Below, one piece after another: positions 1 to 13,366 of a stretch of 64,000 nt of DNA (the stretch's first letter is position 1; every line of letters starts with the position of its first letter). The DNA is from Marinomonas sp. UCMA 3892 (lineage in GTDB: Bacteria; Pseudomonadota; Gammaproteobacteria; Pseudomonadales; Marinomonadaceae): positions 188,124 to 252,123 of the forward strand of contig NZ_PTXN01000004.1 of assembly GCF_012726345.1 (NCBI RefSeq). The letters are read 5' to 3'. The position numbers and the translations under genes are program-made. A model generated the notes under the pieces. It ran no database searches. It saw only the letters and a list, made by a program, of their open reading frames with translations, and was not told the origin of the DNA.

Positions 1-16
1 GTACTGTGATAGCCAT
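1..16 (-). CDS. atpC: ATP synthase epsilon subunit, first codons only
   Basis: Only the first five codons (M-A-I-T-V) are inside the window, read on the minus strand from an ATG at 16-14. An AGAGAGG ribosome-binding sequence lies just upstream. Epsilon follows beta in the atp operon of nearly all gammaproteobacteria, and this N terminus is typical of it. The identification rests on position and these few residues. Confidence 0.75.
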
Positions 17-40
17 AAGTTGCCTCTCTTAGTCATACTT

Positions 41-68
41 AGCAAAAGCGCCTTACAACGCTTTTGCT
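41..68 (-). promoter_or_regulatory. intercistronic hairpin between atpD and atpC
   Basis: AGCAAAAGCG (41-50) and CGCTTTTGCT (59-68) form a perfect 10-bp inverted repeat with an 8-nt loop. It lies 11 nt beyond the atpD stop and upstream of the atpC ribosome-binding site. No T-run follows on the minus strand, so it is unlikely to be a full terminator. It may slow RNA decay or attenuate transcription, lowering epsilon relative to beta; that role is inference. Confidence 0.6.
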
Positions 69-79
69 ACGCGTGATGG

Positions 80-1468
<1,389 letters not shown>

Positions 1469-1485
1469 TTAAATACCTAAATACC

Positions 1486-2346
1486 TTAAACCGCTGCCGC
1501 GCCGCTGACTATCTCAGAAATTTCCTGAGTAATCGCTGCTTGACGAGCCTTGTTGTACACCAACTGCAATTCATCAATGATATCGCCGGCGTTGTCTGTT
1601 GCGTTTTTCATCGCAAGCATACGAGCTGCTTGTTCACACGCAATATTCTCAACCACTGACTGATATACTTGAGATTCAATATAGCGAACCAATAATTCGT
1701 CCAAAATTTCAACGGCTTCAGGTTCATAAATGTAATCCCAGTGGTGCTTTAACTCTGTATTCTCTTCCGCTTTTAAAGGCAAAAGTTGCTCAACCGTCGG
1801 GTTTTGAGTCATGGTATTCACGAACTCATTTGAAACCACATAAAGACGATCAATGCGACCTTCGTCAAATGCGTCTAGCATCACTTTAACACTACCGACT
1901 AGGTCGTCAGCTTTTGGTGCATCACCTAAGCCTGTGTGTGCTGCTGTTACATTTCCGCCGTAGTTACGAAAGAATGAAACGGCTTTACTACCGATTGCAC
2001 AGATGTCGATTTCAACACCAGTATCAGCAAACTGTTTCATATCTCTAATGGCTTTTTTGAACACGTTAACGTTCAAACCACCACATAAACCACGATCAGA
2101 AGAGATTACGATATAACCAACACGCTTCGCCTCACGCTCGGTAAGGTAACGGTGTTTATACTCAGGATTCGCGTTGGCCAAATGACCAACTACTTGGCGA
2201 ATTCGTTCCGCATACGGACGAGAAGCGGCCATACGATCCTGAGCTTTACGCGTTTTACTTGCAGCTACTTTTTCCATAGCACGAGTAATTTTACGCGTAT
2301 TGTTAATGCTCGAAATCTGAGTACGTATCTCTTTTCCGACTGCCAT
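1486..2346 (-). CDS. atpG: F1Fo ATP synthase subunit gamma
   Basis: Central rotor shaft of F1, coupling rotation of the c-ring to catalysis in the alpha3beta3 hexamer. The 286 aa begin with the conserved [14 protein letters not shown] block and end with a long helix containing [17 protein letters not shown], the two helices that form the coiled-coil shaft. It lies between atpA and atpD in standard order. Length and both terminal signatures match the family. Confidence 0.98.
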   Translation of the reverse strand: MAVGKEIRTQISSINNTRKITRAMEKVAASKTRKAQDRMAASRPYAERIRQVVGHLANANPEYKHRYLTEREAKRVGYIVISSDRGLCGGLNVNVFKKAIRDMKQFADTGVEIDICAIGSKAVSFFRNYGGNVTAAHTGLGDAPKADDLVGSVKVMLDAFDEGRIDRLYVVSNEFVNTMTQNPTVEQLLPLKAEENTELKHHWDYIYEPEAVEILDELLVRYIESQVYQSVVENIACEQAARMLAMKNATDNAGDIIDELQLVYNKARQAAITQEISEIVSGAAAV

Positions 2347-2428
2347 AATAGAACTGCCCTTGTGAGAATGTTATTTCACAAACTGCAAGAAAGTGGTGAC
2401 AAGCTTTAATTGCTTGTCACCAAACTCA

Positions 2429-3973
2429 TTACCAAGTTTGCGTCGCTTTAAACTTCTCGATTGCCGCTTTAAAGGTCGCTTCAATCTCGCCGTTAAAATT
2501 ACCAGTTTTGTTAATGTCAGCCATAAGATCAGTGTGTTCACTGTTCATGTAGCTCAACAAAGCAGTTTCAAAACTACCAATTTTGCTTGTTTCAACATCT
2601 TCAAGGAAGCCATCATTAGCAGCGTAAAGAACTACGCCCATATCAGCTACAGACATAGGAGAGAACTGCTTTTGTTTCATCAGTTCAGTAACCTGTTTAC
2701 CGTGCTCTAACTGCTTACGAGTCGCTTCGTCTAGGTCAGATGCGAACTGAGCGAAAGCCGCCAATTCACGGTACTGAGCCAATGCAAGACGAATACCACC
2801 GCCAAGTTTCTTGACGATCTTAGTTTGTGCTGCACCACCTACACGAGATACCGAAATACCTGCGTTCATCGCTGGACGAATACCGGCGTTAAACGAGCTC
2901 GTTTCCAAGAATATCTGACCATCTGTGATGGAGATAACGTTGGTTGGTACGAATGCAGATACGTCACCACCTTGAGTCTCGATGATTGGCAATGCGGTCA
3001 AAGAACCAGTTTTGCCTTTCACTTCACCATTGGTGAATTTCTCTACGTAATCAACGTTTACACGTGATGCACGCTCAAGAAGACGAGAGTGAAGATAGAA
3101 TACGTCACCTGGGTAGGCTTCACGACCTGGTGGACGACGAAGAAGCAAAGAGATCTGACGGTAAGCCCAAGCTTGCTTGGTCAAATCATCATAAATGATC
3201 AACGCGTCTTCACCGCGGTCACGGAAATATTCACCCATAGTACAGCCAGTGTATGGCGCTATGTAAAGCATTGCTGCTGGATCAGATGCGCCAGCTGCTA
3301 CTACAGTGGTGTATTCCATTGCGCCAGCTTCTTCAAGCTTACGCACGACGTTAGCAATAGTAGATTGTTTTTGACCAATCGCTACGTACACACACTTAAT
3401 GCCAGAATCTTTCTGAGCAATAATGGTGTCGATTGCTAATGCAGTCTTACCAATCTGACGGTCACCGATGATCAACTCACGTTGACCACGACCAATTGGC
3501 ACCATAGCGTCAATTGCTTTATAACCAGTTTGAATCGGTTGATCAACTGACTGACGTTCAATAACGCCAGGAGCCACTTTTTCAACTTTATCAGTTAGTT
3601 TTGCATTGATAGCGCCTTTGCCGTCGATTGGGTTACCCAATGCGTCAACAACACGACCAAGCAATTCAGGACCAATTGGAACTTCCAATATACGACCTGT
3701 ACATTTCACTTTTTGACCTTCTACAAGGTCTTGGTATTTACCAAGTACTACTGCACCTACAGAGTCACGCTCTAGGTTCAAAGCAATACCGTAAACACCA
3801 CCAGGGAATTCAATCATTTCCCCGTACATAACATCTGCCAAGCCGTGGATCAGAACGATACCGTCTGCCACGCTGACAATTGTGCCCTCATTTTGGGCAT
3901 CAGAAGATACATCGAGGTTCTCGATGCGCTTCTTGATAATCTCGCTGATCTCAGATGGATTCAGTTGCTGCAT
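2429..3973 (-). CDS. atpA: F1Fo ATP synthase subunit alpha
   Basis: Non-catalytic nucleotide-binding subunit of F1. The 514 aa start with the [17 protein letters not shown] motif that binds delta. The P-loop GDRQIGKT is near residue 170, followed by the conserved [13 protein letters not shown] segment. It is separated from atpH by 38 bp and from atpG by 82 bp, in standard operon order. Confidence 0.99.
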
Positions 3974-4011
3974 GCTAAATTCCTCAACCCTGGTTTCGAT
4001 TTAACGAAACA

Positions 4012-4548
4012 CTAGGAGTTTATCGCCTCGGCCAGTTTCGCTAATTTACCGCGCACTGAACCGTCGATGATTAAGTCACCTGTACGAATAACCACGCCAC
4101 CAATTAGGCTTGCGTCTGTTTCACTGGTTAAGTTGACAGTACGGTCCAACTTTTTCGCCAATGAAGCGGCTAATGCTTGTGTTTGTTCTGCTGTTAATTC
4201 AAATGCAGACGTAAATTGAACATTTACGGCTTTTTCGAAATTCAGTTTGAACTGTAAAAATAACTCAGAAATAGCCGGAAGAAGCGATAAACGCTTATTC
4301 ACAGCAAGAGCTAGCAAAAATGCTTTGCCTTGTTCTGTTGTTACTTCTGCACAAACGTCCGCTAGAGCGTTTGCCTTCTCTTCCGCACTAAAAGCAGGAT
4401 TTCCAAGTGCTTTTTTAAGCTTTGGCTCAACTGTTACAGAAGCTAATACGTTTAACATATCAGCCCACTCAACAATGTGACCTTGCTCTCTAGCAACTTC
4501 AAAAACCGCTTTCGCGTACGGTCGCGCGACTGTTTTTAATTCAGCCAT
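4012..4548 (-). CDS. atpH: F1Fo ATP synthase subunit delta
   Basis: Peripheral-stalk subunit linking the b dimer to the top of F1. The 178 aa open with the conserved ARPYAKAVFEVA segment and end with the IGGVVIRTGDLIIDGSVRGKL motif typical of delta/OSCP. It follows atpF by 11 bp, which suggests translational coupling. Confidence 0.98.
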   Translation of the reverse strand: MAELKTVARPYAKAVFEVAREQGHIVEWADMLNVLASVTVEPKLKKALGNPAFSAEEKANALADVCAEVTTEQGKAFLLALAVNKRLSLLPAISELFLQFKLNFEKAVNVQFTSAFELTAEQTQALAASLAKKLDRTVNLTSETDASLIGGVVIRTGDLIIDGSVRGKLAKLAEAINS

Positions 4549-4559
4549 TAGACCCTCGC

Positions 4560-5030
4560 TTAAAGCTCTTTGGCGAGCTGTTCAACGATCTCGCTATGTG
4601 CTTTTTCGTCAATGGTGGCTCCCAAGATCTTCTCGGCACCAGCAAATGCAAGAACGGACACTTGTGCACGCAATGCTTCTTTAGCACGCATTACGTCTTG
4701 TTCGATCTCTGCTTGAGCTGCTTCGCGCAGACGCTTGCCATCGGCAATCACCTGCTCTTTTGCCTCGTCGACCATTTGGTTCGCACGTTTGTTGGCTTGT
4801 TCAATAATCTCGGCCGCGTTCTCTTTGCTTTCACGTAAGATTTGAGAGGCTTGTTCTTGTGCCAACTCAAGGTCACGTGAAGCACGGTTCGCTGCTTCCA
4901 AACCGTCTGCAATTTTTTTGCTACGCTCTTCGAGCGCAGCAATAACTGGTGGCCACACATATTTCATGCAGAACCAGACAAAAATAGCAAACGAGATAGC
5001 TTGGCCTAGAAGTGTGAGATTTAAGTTCAC
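4560..5030 (-). CDS. atpF: F1Fo ATP synthase subunit b
   Basis: Membrane-anchored stator subunit. Of the 156 aa, residues 5-25 form a single membrane segment ([18 protein letters not shown]) and the rest is a charged, alanine-rich coiled coil, as in all b subunits. It lies between atpE and atpH. Confidence 0.98.
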   Translation of the reverse strand: MNLNLTLLGQAISFAIFVWFCMKYVWPPVIAALEERSKKIADGLEAANRASRDLELAQEQASQILRESKENAAEIIEQANKRANQMVDEAKEQVIADGKRLREAAQAEIEQDVMRAKEALRAQVSVLAFAGAEKILGATIDEKAHSEIVEQLAKEL

Positions 5031-5087
5031 GCTAATATCCTCGCTTTTAGTCGTTTAAAAATTATTTCCGCAACGTTTTGCAGAATA

Positions 5088-5369
<282 letters not shown>

Positions 5370-5410
5370 TTAGATAAGGTTTAAAAAATATTACTTTAAA
5401 GAACACACTT

Positions 5411-6277
<867 letters not shown>

Positions 6278-6307
6278 TCAATGATTAAAATCCTATCGCC
6301 TACCATG

Positions 6308-6715
6308 CTAGGTATTTCTTAGCACGATAGGACTGAGCCAATGACTCAAAATTGCACCGCCAAAACCTGCAAAGAAAGCCCCTGCAGCTAATGGTTTTAT
6401 CAAAAGAAAAACCAGCGACAATAAAACCACTGTCATAGCTAATTTACCGGCTTCTCCTCGATAGAATGATCTAACGACATCTTTTGCTGGACGAGTACCT
6501 TTGTAACCAAAGATTCTCCAAGCCATATAAACACTCGGTAATATGCTAGTTAAAGCACCCAATATAAACGAGTACCCATACAGACAACCAGCAATGTAAA
6601 AAATTCCCAAAGAAACTAAAAAAGTGAGTAAAAATTGCAATAAAAGGAAACGAAATATAGCCTTCTTTTTAGCGCTAATAATTGCACTCGCGCTTAGTGG
6701 CTTTTTTGTCTCCAT
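6308..6715 (-). CDS. atpI: F1Fo ATP synthase assembly protein AtpI
   Basis: Small membrane protein, 135 aa, that heads the operon and helps c-ring assembly in other bacteria. Four hydrophobic segments are visible, and the sequence ends with the GAILSHWLSPIVLRNT tail. ATG at 6715 (METKKPL) has an AAAGAGAG Shine-Dalgarno; an upstream GTG seven codons earlier is less likely. The 164 bp from here to parB hold no gene. Confidence 0.92.
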   Translation of the reverse strand: METKKPLSASAIISAKKKAIFRFLLLQFLLTFLVSLGIFYIAGCLYGYSFILGALTSILPSVYMAWRIFGYKGTRPAKDVVRSFYRGEAGKLAMTVVLLSLVFLLIKPLAAGAFFAGFGGAILSHWLSPIVLRNT

Positions 6716-6879
6716 TACCCAACTCTCTTTCCGCACTATAAAAGTGCAATCAATGTGATGATTTACAAAATTCGAGGCATTATAGGGGTAATAGCTGCCT
6801 TGTTCAACTTAAACCGATACACACGATCACTTTCAAGGCATCTTGTCTAGATAGAAAAAAGCACTTGTCACGAATTGCT

Positions 6880-7764
6880 TCATTTCCCCGCAAGCAATTC
6901 GCTGATCAAGAGTTCTAGGTGTTCTGGGTTACGATACTCAATAACCAACTTACCTTTTCCTTTGGCTGAAGGTTGTATTTTTACCGCCGCATTAATTTTT
7001 TGACTAATGCGCTCTGCTTCTGCACTTAAATCTGGCAGGGTAGGTTTGCTATCTTCATTTTTTTCAATAACTTGGAAGTTTTTCACTAATCTTTCCGTTT
7101 CACGGACAGACAAAGATTTAGTGACAACTTGTGACGCTGCTTGAATTTGCTTGTCATGCTCTAAAGGCAATAAAGCTCGCGCATGACCCATTTCAATATC
7201 GCCATGTTCTAACAAACGACGAACTTCAGGCGTCAATCCTAACAAACGTAATAAATTCGCGACAGTTGAACGAGATTTACCAACAGTATCGGCAACTTCT
7301 TGTTGGGTAAGGTGAAAATCTTCAACTAAACGCTGTAATGCCAATGCTTCTTCTACTGGGTTTAGGTCTTCACGTTGAATATTCTCAATCAAAGCTAGAA
7401 CCACGGCATCCGCATCTTCAACATGACGAACAATGACAGGAACCTGCTTTAAATCGGCCAATTTGGCTGCTCGCCAACGGCGTTCACCCGCAATAATTTC
7501 ATATTGATTGTGACCACTTGGTCGCACAACGATAGGCTGCATAATACCTTGGGTACGAATTGAAGAAGCTAAATCTTCTAATTGCGCAGGGTTCATGTCA
7601 CGACGAGGTTGGAATTTACCTTTAGAAAGCCATTCTACCGGTAAATAAGTCAGGCCTTTTATTTGTTCACTATTAGAGCCACTTTCAGCCTCATTGGTTG
7701 GCGTTGATTGTGGTGCTAATAATGCATCTAAGCCACGACCTAGACCTCTTTTTTTCATCGTCAT
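6880..7764 (-). CDS. parB: chromosome partitioning protein ParB
   Basis: CTP-dependent DNA clamp that loads at parS and works with ParA to segregate the origin region. The 294 aa contain the typical N terminus KKRGLGRGLDALL, the GERRWRAAKLA CTP-binding motif near residue 95, a helix-turn-helix near 155-185 (TQQEVADTVGKSRSTVANLLR) and a C-terminal dimerisation domain. The start could also be the ATG two codons later. It follows parA by 45 bp. Confidence 0.97.
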   Translation of the reverse strand: MTMKKRGLGRGLDALLAPQSTPTNEAESGSNSEQIKGLTYLPVEWLSKGKFQPRRDMNPAQLEDLASSIRTQGIMQPIVVRPSGHNQYEIIAGERRWRAAKLADLKQVPVIVRHVEDADAVVLALIENIQREDLNPVEEALALQRLVEDFHLTQQEVADTVGKSRSTVANLLRLLGLTPEVRRLLEHGDIEMGHARALLPLEHDKQIQAASQVVTKSLSVRETERLVKNFQVIEKNEDSKPTLPDLSAEAERISQKINAAVKIQPSAKGKGKLVIEYRNPEHLELLISELLAGK

Positions 7765-7809
7765 TTCATTAACCCTAATTGGTATTAAACTACGCTTATA
7801 AAACAGTAA

Positions 7810-8577
7810 TTATGCAACAGATTTTCGAATAAACTCACCCGCTAATGCGAGATAAGCGATTGCTCCACGTGATTGTTTCTCATAATGCAAAACAGGCAAT
7901 CCATAACTTGGAGACTCTGCTAATCGAATATTTCTTGGAATAACAGTATCGTAGACTTTATTGCCAAAATGCTTATGAAGTTGGCTAGATACATCATGCG
8001 TTAAACTTGGACGAGGATCATACATGGTTCGTAAAATACCTTCGACCTCTAGAGATGGATTTAACGCTTGAGTAATACGATTGATCGTTTGTAATAACGC
8101 TGTTAACCCTTCTAACGCATAATATTCACACTGCACTGGAATCAATACACCTTGAGAAGCAGCTAAAGCATTTACCGTCAGCATATTCAATGCAGGAGGA
8201 CAGTCTAGTAAGATGTAATCGAAGTCATTTTCAACTTCGTATAGGCCAGCTCGCAGACGGGTTTCTTTACTCGGTAAATCAAGTAAAACTACCTCTGCAC
8301 CAGTCAAATCACCATTTGCAGGCAATACCCAGTAATCTCCAGGCATGCTTTTTTTCATGACTTCTTTTACGCCATGAGAACCAATCAATACGTCGTAAAC
8401 GCTAGTGTCTAATTCTTCTTTAGTAAAGCCACTTCCAGTGGTTGCATTACCTTGCGGATCTAAATCAATTAATAATACTCGGCGCTTCATTGCCGCCAGC
8501 GATGCCGCTAAATTGACACAGGTGGTGGTTTTGCCCACACCACCTTTTTGGTTGGTAACTGCGATGATTCTTGCCAT
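7810..8577 (-). CDS. parA: chromosome partitioning ATPase ParA
   Basis: Soj-type ParA ATPase, 255 aa, which binds nucleoid DNA as an ATP dimer and is released by ParB. The deviant Walker A motif KGGVGKTT is at residues 11-18, and DYILLDCPPAL follows near 120. It starts 3 bp after the rsmG stop, so the two are probably coupled. Placement beside rsmG and mnmG is standard near the origin. Confidence 0.98.
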   Translation of the reverse strand: MARIIAVTNQKGGVGKTTTCVNLAASLAAMKRRVLLIDLDPQGNATTGSGFTKEELDTSVYDVLIGSHGVKEVMKKSMPGDYWVLPANGDLTGAEVVLLDLPSKETRLRAGLYEVENDFDYILLDCPPALNMLTVNALAASQGVLIPVQCEYYALEGLTALLQTINRITQALNPSLEVEGILRTMYDPRPSLTHDVSSQLHKHFGNKVYDTVIPRNIRLAESPSYGLPVLHYEKQSRGAIAYLALAGEFIRKSVA

Positions 8578-8580
8578 GAT

Positions 8581-9207
8581 TTATCCTTTACGCGTCATCA
8601 CTACCATGTGACGCTCCGCTTGAACATTTGGCACATTAAGAGGCTCTACAGATACTAAACCAACCTCTTTTGGTAGCGCCGCTATTTCTTCACTAGGGTA
8701 AACCCCTTTCATGGCTAGAAAATTACCGGTATCTTTGGGAAGAGGTAAAGTCCAATTAATCATATCTTGTAAAGATGCAAAAGCTCGAGAAATGACGTGA
8801 TCATATTCCCCTTGGTGACTATGTTTTTCAACCCGTTCGTTTGCCACTGTGGCGTTATGAATGCCCAACTCCATTTTAACTTGCGTCAAAAATCGAGTTT
8901 TCTTACCGTTACTGTCGAGTAAAGTGAAACGTTTTTCAGGGTAACATATAGCAAGCACCATACCAGGTAAGCCAGGTCCTGTACCAACATCTATAATATT
9001 GTCCCCAGTGATATAAGGTAAAGTCGCTAAACTGTCTAATAAGTGCAAAGAGATCATTTGCTCAACATCACGAATAGCAGTCAGGTTATAAGCTTTGTTC
9101 CACTTTTCTAGCATGGCTAGGTATTTTACAAGAGTCTGAATCGTTTCATCAGATAAAGCAGCGCCCATTTGTTGGGCGCCTTTTTGAATAGTGTCAAAGT
9201 GTGTCAC
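8581..9207 (-). CDS. rsmG: 16S rRNA (guanine527-N7)-methyltransferase
   Basis: SAM-dependent enzyme that methylates N7 of G527 in 16S rRNA. The 208 aa carry the SAM-binding loop DVGTGPGLPG near residue 73 and the ISRAFASLQDM segment typical of RsmG (GidB). It lies between mnmG and parA, as in Pseudomonas. Confidence 0.97.
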   Translation of the reverse strand: MTHFDTIQKGAQQMGAALSDETIQTLVKYLAMLEKWNKAYNLTAIRDVEQMISLHLLDSLATLPYITGDNIIDVGTGPGLPGMVLAICYPEKRFTLLDSNGKKTRFLTQVKMELGIHNATVANERVEKHSHQGEYDHVISRAFASLQDMINWTLPLPKDTGNFLAMKGVYPSEEIAALPKEVGLVSVEPLNVPNVQAERHMVVMTRKG

Positions 9208-9258
9208 AGTCGATCCATTTCTATAAAGATAGCAATTAGGGGTTATCGGCTGATGATT

Positions 9259-11148
9259 CTAGGCACTTTTGCGTGCAATCGCACGTTTTTTCAAGTGAAT
9301 TAATAGTAAGGATACCGCAGCAGGCGTTACACCTTGGATTCGAGATGCTGCAGCAAGCGTAGCAGGACGTAATTGAGTTAGCTTTTGCTTGATCTCATTT
9401 GACAGACCTTCCATTTTTGAATAATCCAGATCGTCAGGCAATTCGGTATTTTCCTGACGACGCAGACGTTCGATATCTTCTGCTTGACGAGAAATATATC
9501 CAGCGTATTTTACGGCGATCTGCACTTGTTCAGAAACTTGCTCATCGACAGGCTCATCAAGACCGTTTTTTAAATTCGCAATATCGGAATAAACAATATT
9601 CGGACGTTTAAGCAAATCTAATAAACTGTACTCATGAGTAATCGGCGTTTCTAGTTTTGGATTAATGCTATCTGCTTCTGGCGTATTTGGCACAATCCAA
9701 CTGGATCTAAGACGCTGTGTTTCTAATTCAATCGCTTCGCGTTTTTTACAGAAGGCAGCCCAACGCTCATCAGAAACCAAGCCAAGTTCACGGCCTTTTT
9801 CTGTCAAACGCATATCCGCATTGTCTTCACGTAAAATCAAACGGTATTCAGCACGGCTGGTAAACATACGGTATGGTTCTTTTGTTCCCATACTGATTAG
9901 ATCATCTACCAATACGCCTAAATAAGCTTCATCACGACGAGGTGTCCAAGCGTCTTTTTCTTGCGCAAGTAAAGCTGCGTTTAATCCGGCAAGCAAACCT
10001 TGAGCGCCTGCTTCTTCATAGCCTGTTGTACCATTGATTTGTCCCGCAAAGAACAAACCAGGCATGTGTTTGGTTTCTAAAGAATATTTCAAATCTTGCG
10101 GATTAAAATAATCATATTCAATGGCATAGCCAGGTCGAATAATATGGGCGTTTTCCATACCTTTCATCGAACGAACTAACTCAATTTGCACATCAAAAGG
10201 CAAAGAGGTCGAAATTCCATTTGGGTATAGTTCGTGAGTAGTTAAACCTTCTGGCTCGATAAAAATTTGGTGAGAGTTTTTATCGGCGAAACGTACGATT
10301 TTATCTTCTATTGAAGGACAGTAGCGAGGACCAACACCTTCAATAACACCTGTGTACATTGGTGATCTATCCATACCAGCACGAATAATGTCATGAGTTC
10401 GCTCATTAGTATGAGTGATAAAGCATTCGATTTGGCGTGGGTGCATTGCACGGTTACCCATGTAGGACATTACCGGATCAATGTCATCACCTGGTTGCGC
10501 CTGCATTTGTGAGAAATCGACAGAGCGAGCATCAATTCGAGGTGGTGTTCCTGTTTTTAAACGATCTACACGAAATGGCAAAGCACGTAACTTTTGCGCT
10601 AGGCCAATAGACGGCGGATCACCAGCACGGCCACCCGAGTGGTTCTCTAATCCAATGTGGATCACACCACCTAAAAAAGTACCAGCGGTTAGAACAACCG
10701 TTTTACTATTAAAACGTATACCCGTTTGAGTAATAACACCACGAGCGGCACCATTTTCAACAATAAGATCTTCTGCTGATTGTTGGAAAAGCCAAAGATT
10801 TTCTTGGTTTTCTAGTTTATGACGAATAGCCGCTTTATATAATATACGGTCTGCTTGAGCACGAGTGGCCCGAACAGCAGGGCCTTTTCGAGAATTCAAA
10901 GTTCGAAATTGAATACCAGCTTGATCCGTTGCTAATGCCATAGCACCATCTAAAGCATCAATTTCTTTTACAAGATGGGACTTCCCAATACCACCAATGG
11001 CAGGGTTACAGGACATTTGTCCTAAAGTTTCAATGTTGTGGGAAAGTAACAAAGTTTTAACGCCCATACGTGCTGCAGCTAAAGCCGCTTCAGTACCGGC
11101 ATGTCCGCCACCAACCACAATCACATCAAAGCGACTTGGGAAATCCAC
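9259..11148 (-). CDS. mnmG: tRNA uridine-5-carboxymethylaminomethyl modification enzyme MnmG
   Basis: FAD protein that works with MnmE to modify U34 in several tRNAs. The 629 aa include the N-terminal dinucleotide motif [10 protein letters not shown] (13-22), the family signature [11 protein letters not shown] and the C-terminal MnmE/tRNA-binding helical domain. Its usual partner mnmE lies 35 kb away here, separated by the 11-20 kb block and the island. Confidence 0.98.
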   Translation of the reverse strand: MDFPSRFDVIVVGGGHAGTEAALAAARMGVKTLLLSHNIETLGQMSCNPAIGGIGKSHLVKEIDALDGAMALATDQAGIQFRTLNSRKGPAVRATRAQADRILYKAAIRHKLENQENLWLFQQSAEDLIVENGAARGVITQTGIRFNSKTVVLTAGTFLGGVIHIGLENHSGGRAGDPPSIGLAQKLRALPFRVDRLKTGTPPRIDARSVDFSQMQAQPGDDIDPVMSYMGNRAMHPRQIECFITHTNERTHDIIRAGMDRSPMYTGVIEGVGPRYCPSIEDKIVRFADKNSHQIFIEPEGLTTHELYPNGISTSLPFDVQIELVRSMKGMENAHIIRPGYAIEYDYFNPQDLKYSLETKHMPGLFFAGQINGTTGYEEAGAQGLLAGLNAALLAQEKDAWTPRRDEAYLGVLVDDLISMGTKEPYRMFTSRAEYRLILREDNADMRLTEKGRELGLVSDERWAAFCKKREAIELETQRLRSSWIVPNTPEADSINPKLETPITHEYSLLDLLKRPNIVYSDIANLKNGLDEPVDEQVSEQVQIAVKYAGYISRQAEDIERLRRQENTELPDDLDYSKMEGLSNEIKQKLTQLRPATLAAASRIQGVTPAAVSLLLIHLKKRAIARKSA

Positions 11149-11219
11149 AGGAACCTCGGTATTACTAATAAATAGAAAATGAATAAAAAACGATCAACCA
11201 TCGATTGAGGCCGCTTAGT

Positions 11220-11828
11220 ATATAGGCAAATTTCCAAAAAGAAAGAGATCGAAAACCACTTATCCCGGTCATCAATATTAATATATTTAAGTAAGTATAT
11301 AAGTTCTTTTATGTTTGTTATGTTTATATAGCAAGTAAATATCTGTGTATAAGGATAAAAAAACTTTATTTATTATATATTTATGTAGATAACATCTTGT
11401 TAAGACAGGGCTGGTTATCTTGTGATGTGGATAACCTGAACCTGTGTATAAAATAGCTACTTATACAGAGTCGATTTTTTTGGCCTAAGTTGTTAAAAAC
11501 TGTGCAAAACTTCTTATCAACCTATTACCATACTTATCAACAGACGTTTTTTGAGCTTGTTAATACATTAAGATATTGTTTAAAAAGGAATTTTTTGATT
11601 TTCAACACAAAATTCTGCTTTTTTTTAAAGAATTTAATCCACAAGTAAATAAATAAAAAAATTCCATTTAGGCGCATTTTTTCTATTTCACCAATGTGAA
11701 TAATTACGCTAGCCCCTGCTTTTTGCTGGTGTGTGAGTCATTGTGGAGAAAGAAAGACAATTAAAAAATATCCACCTGTGAGTAACTACTTTGCTGTTGT
11801 GGTAATTTTTATCAGATAAACGACAAAG
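11220..11828. other. AT-rich gene-free region with DnaA boxes upstream of mnmG
   Basis: No convincing gene lies here. Perfect TTATNCACA-type boxes occur at 11344-11352, 11426-11434 and 11443-11451. One-mismatch boxes lie at 11384-11392 and 11461-11469. The surrounding DNA is very rich in A and T. E. coli has its origin upstream of mnmG, so this may be a secondary or ancestral origin-like site. The stronger cluster is next to dnaA (50580-51004). Function as an origin is not shown. Confidence 0.5.
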
Positions 11829-11840
11829 TTGAGGATTGCT

Positions 11841-12038
11841 ATGATTGAGCGAGCGGCTTGGATTCAATCACCTAAAGCGATATTGGCATCCAAGCGGATA
11901 GTGTTTTTCAAATTGAATGAACTGTGCGTTCGTGCAGCCATGGCCGCTTTTAGCAGTGCTTTTAATATACGGGGTTATAAAGCTAACCCGAGTAATGATG
12001 GCGGGAAAATGGACTGTAGAAATCGGCTATGTGATTAG
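11841..12038 (+). CDS. hypothetical 65-aa protein
   Basis: Short reading frame from an ATG preceded by GAGGATT, followed 30 bp later by a terminator. The product is basic with no signal peptide or membrane segment, and I recognise no family. The ribosome-binding site and terminator favour a real gene; the short length and lack of known relatives argue against it. Confidence 0.35.
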   Translation: MIERAAWIQSPKAILASKRIVFFKLNELCVRAAMAAFSSAFNIRGYKANPSNDGGKMDCRNRLCD

Positions 12039-12068
12039 AATTGATAGATAACTATAGAAATAGAGCAA

Positions 12069-12091
12069 AAAAAGCGCCCAAGGCGCTTTTT
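12069..12091. terminator. bidirectional Rho-independent terminator
   Basis: AAAAAGCGCC (12069-12078) and GGCGCTTTTT (12082-12091) form a perfect 10-bp stem with a 3-nt loop and T-runs on both strands. It would end transcription of the small plus-strand frame and of the minus-strand alcohol dehydrogenase. Confidence 0.85.
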
Positions 12092-12136
12092 AACTATTAA
12101 TCTATTTGAAGACAACAAAAAAGCTATAAAGCTCGA

Positions 12137-13195
12137 TTAAGCTTCTTCTTTTAAGCTTTTCATATCAATGATGAAGCGGTATTTCACATCGCCTTTTTTC
12201 ATTCGTTGGTAAGCTTGATTAATGTCTTGGATTTTAATCATCTCTGCGTCACATTCAATATTGTGTTCAGCACAGAAATCCAGCATTTCTTGTGTTTCAG
12301 CGATACCTCCGATCAAAGAGCCAGTAAGGATGCGACGTTTTAAGACTAAATTAGCCGCATGAACAGCAGGCTCCATTGGTTCGATAAGACCAACTAAAAT
12401 GTGTGTACCATCGACTTTTAAGCAGCCAAGGTAAGGGTTCAAATCATGTTGAACAGGGATGGTGTCTAATAGATAGTCGAAGGTCATGGAAGCGGCTTTC
12501 ATCTGTTCTTCATCTGTCGACACAATGACATGATCTGCGCCTTGCTTTTTGGCTTCGGCTATTTTGCTTTCTGAGCGAGTGAAGATAGTCACTTCCGCGC
12601 CAAAGGCTTTGGCGAATTTCACCCCCATATGACCCAAGCCGCCCATACCCAACACGCCTACTTTGTCGCCCGCTTTGATATTGTGATGGCGAAGTGGAGA
12701 GTACGTAGTGATACCTGCACATAATAGAGGAGCTGCTTTGCTTAATTCCAATGTTTCCGGAATCGATAGAACAAATTTCTCTCTTACAAGGATATGATCA
12801 GAATAACCGCCGTAGGTTAAGGTACTGTCGATTAAATCGTAAGCACCATAAGTTCCAACTGGGCCATTATCACAATATTGCTCTAAGTCTGCGGCACAAT
12901 GGGAACAATGTTGGCAAGAGTCGACCATGCAACCCACCCCGACAATATCACCCACTTTATATTTAGAGACTTTACTGCCGACTTCCGTGACTTTGCCTAT
13001 AATTTCATGACCAGGAACGATTGGGTAATTACTCGGTCCCCAATCACTTTCTGCAGTATGAATATCTGAATGGCATACACCACAGTAAAGAATATCTATA
13101 TTTACATCGTCTTCACGAAGGGCGCGGCGTTCAAATGAAAAAGGTTCTAAAGGGGTTGTTGCAGACAGCGCAGCATAGGATTTTGCTTGGCTCAT
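12137..13195 (-). CDS. zinc-dependent NAD(P) alcohol dehydrogenase, YahK/CAD-like
   Basis: Cytoplasmic medium-chain dehydrogenase interconverting aldehydes and alcohols; 352 aa. Catalytic zinc ligands are visible at C41 (GVCHSD) and H63 (PGHE), and structural zinc cysteines at C94, C97, C100 and C108. The nucleotide-binding loop GVLGMGGLGHMG is near residue 180. The pattern matches the YahK/cinnamyl-alcohol dehydrogenase branch, which usually uses NADPH; the substrate cannot be read from sequence. It diverges from the AraC regulator across 171 bp, so that protein is a likely activator. Confidence 0.92.
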   Translation of the reverse strand: MSQAKSYAALSATTPLEPFSFERRALREDDVNIDILYCGVCHSDIHTAESDWGPSNYPIVPGHEIIGKVTEVGSKVSKYKVGDIVGVGCMVDSCQHCSHCAADLEQYCDNGPVGTYGAYDLIDSTLTYGGYSDHILVREKFVLSIPETLELSKAAPLLCAGITTYSPLRHHNIKAGDKVGVLGMGGLGHMGVKFAKAFGAEVTIFTRSESKIAEAKKQGADHVIVSTDEEQMKAASMTFDYLLDTIPVQHDLNPYLGCLKVDGTHILVGLIEPMEPAVHAANLVLKRRILTGSLIGGIAETQEMLDFCAEHNIECDAEMIKIQDINQAYQRMKKGDVKYRFIIDMKSLKEEA

Positions 13196-13366
13196 AAATT
13201 GTTACTCCAGTGTTTGAATATGAAATACTTGACACCTAGTGTAGATTAAAAGCCTTTATTTTGTGTTGTGCATTCTTGCTATTGTTTTGCCTATTTCTCC
13301 AAATTAGTGAAACTTAACTTTTCCTACACAATCTTGTATGCATAATAACTTCATTGATTTTTATAG

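Noticed and set aside
4863-4880. parS-like site in atpF (GTCACGTGAAG)
   Set aside because: Only the central CACGTG and a few flanking bases match the TGTTTCACGTGAAACA consensus; no full parS was seen anywhere in the window.
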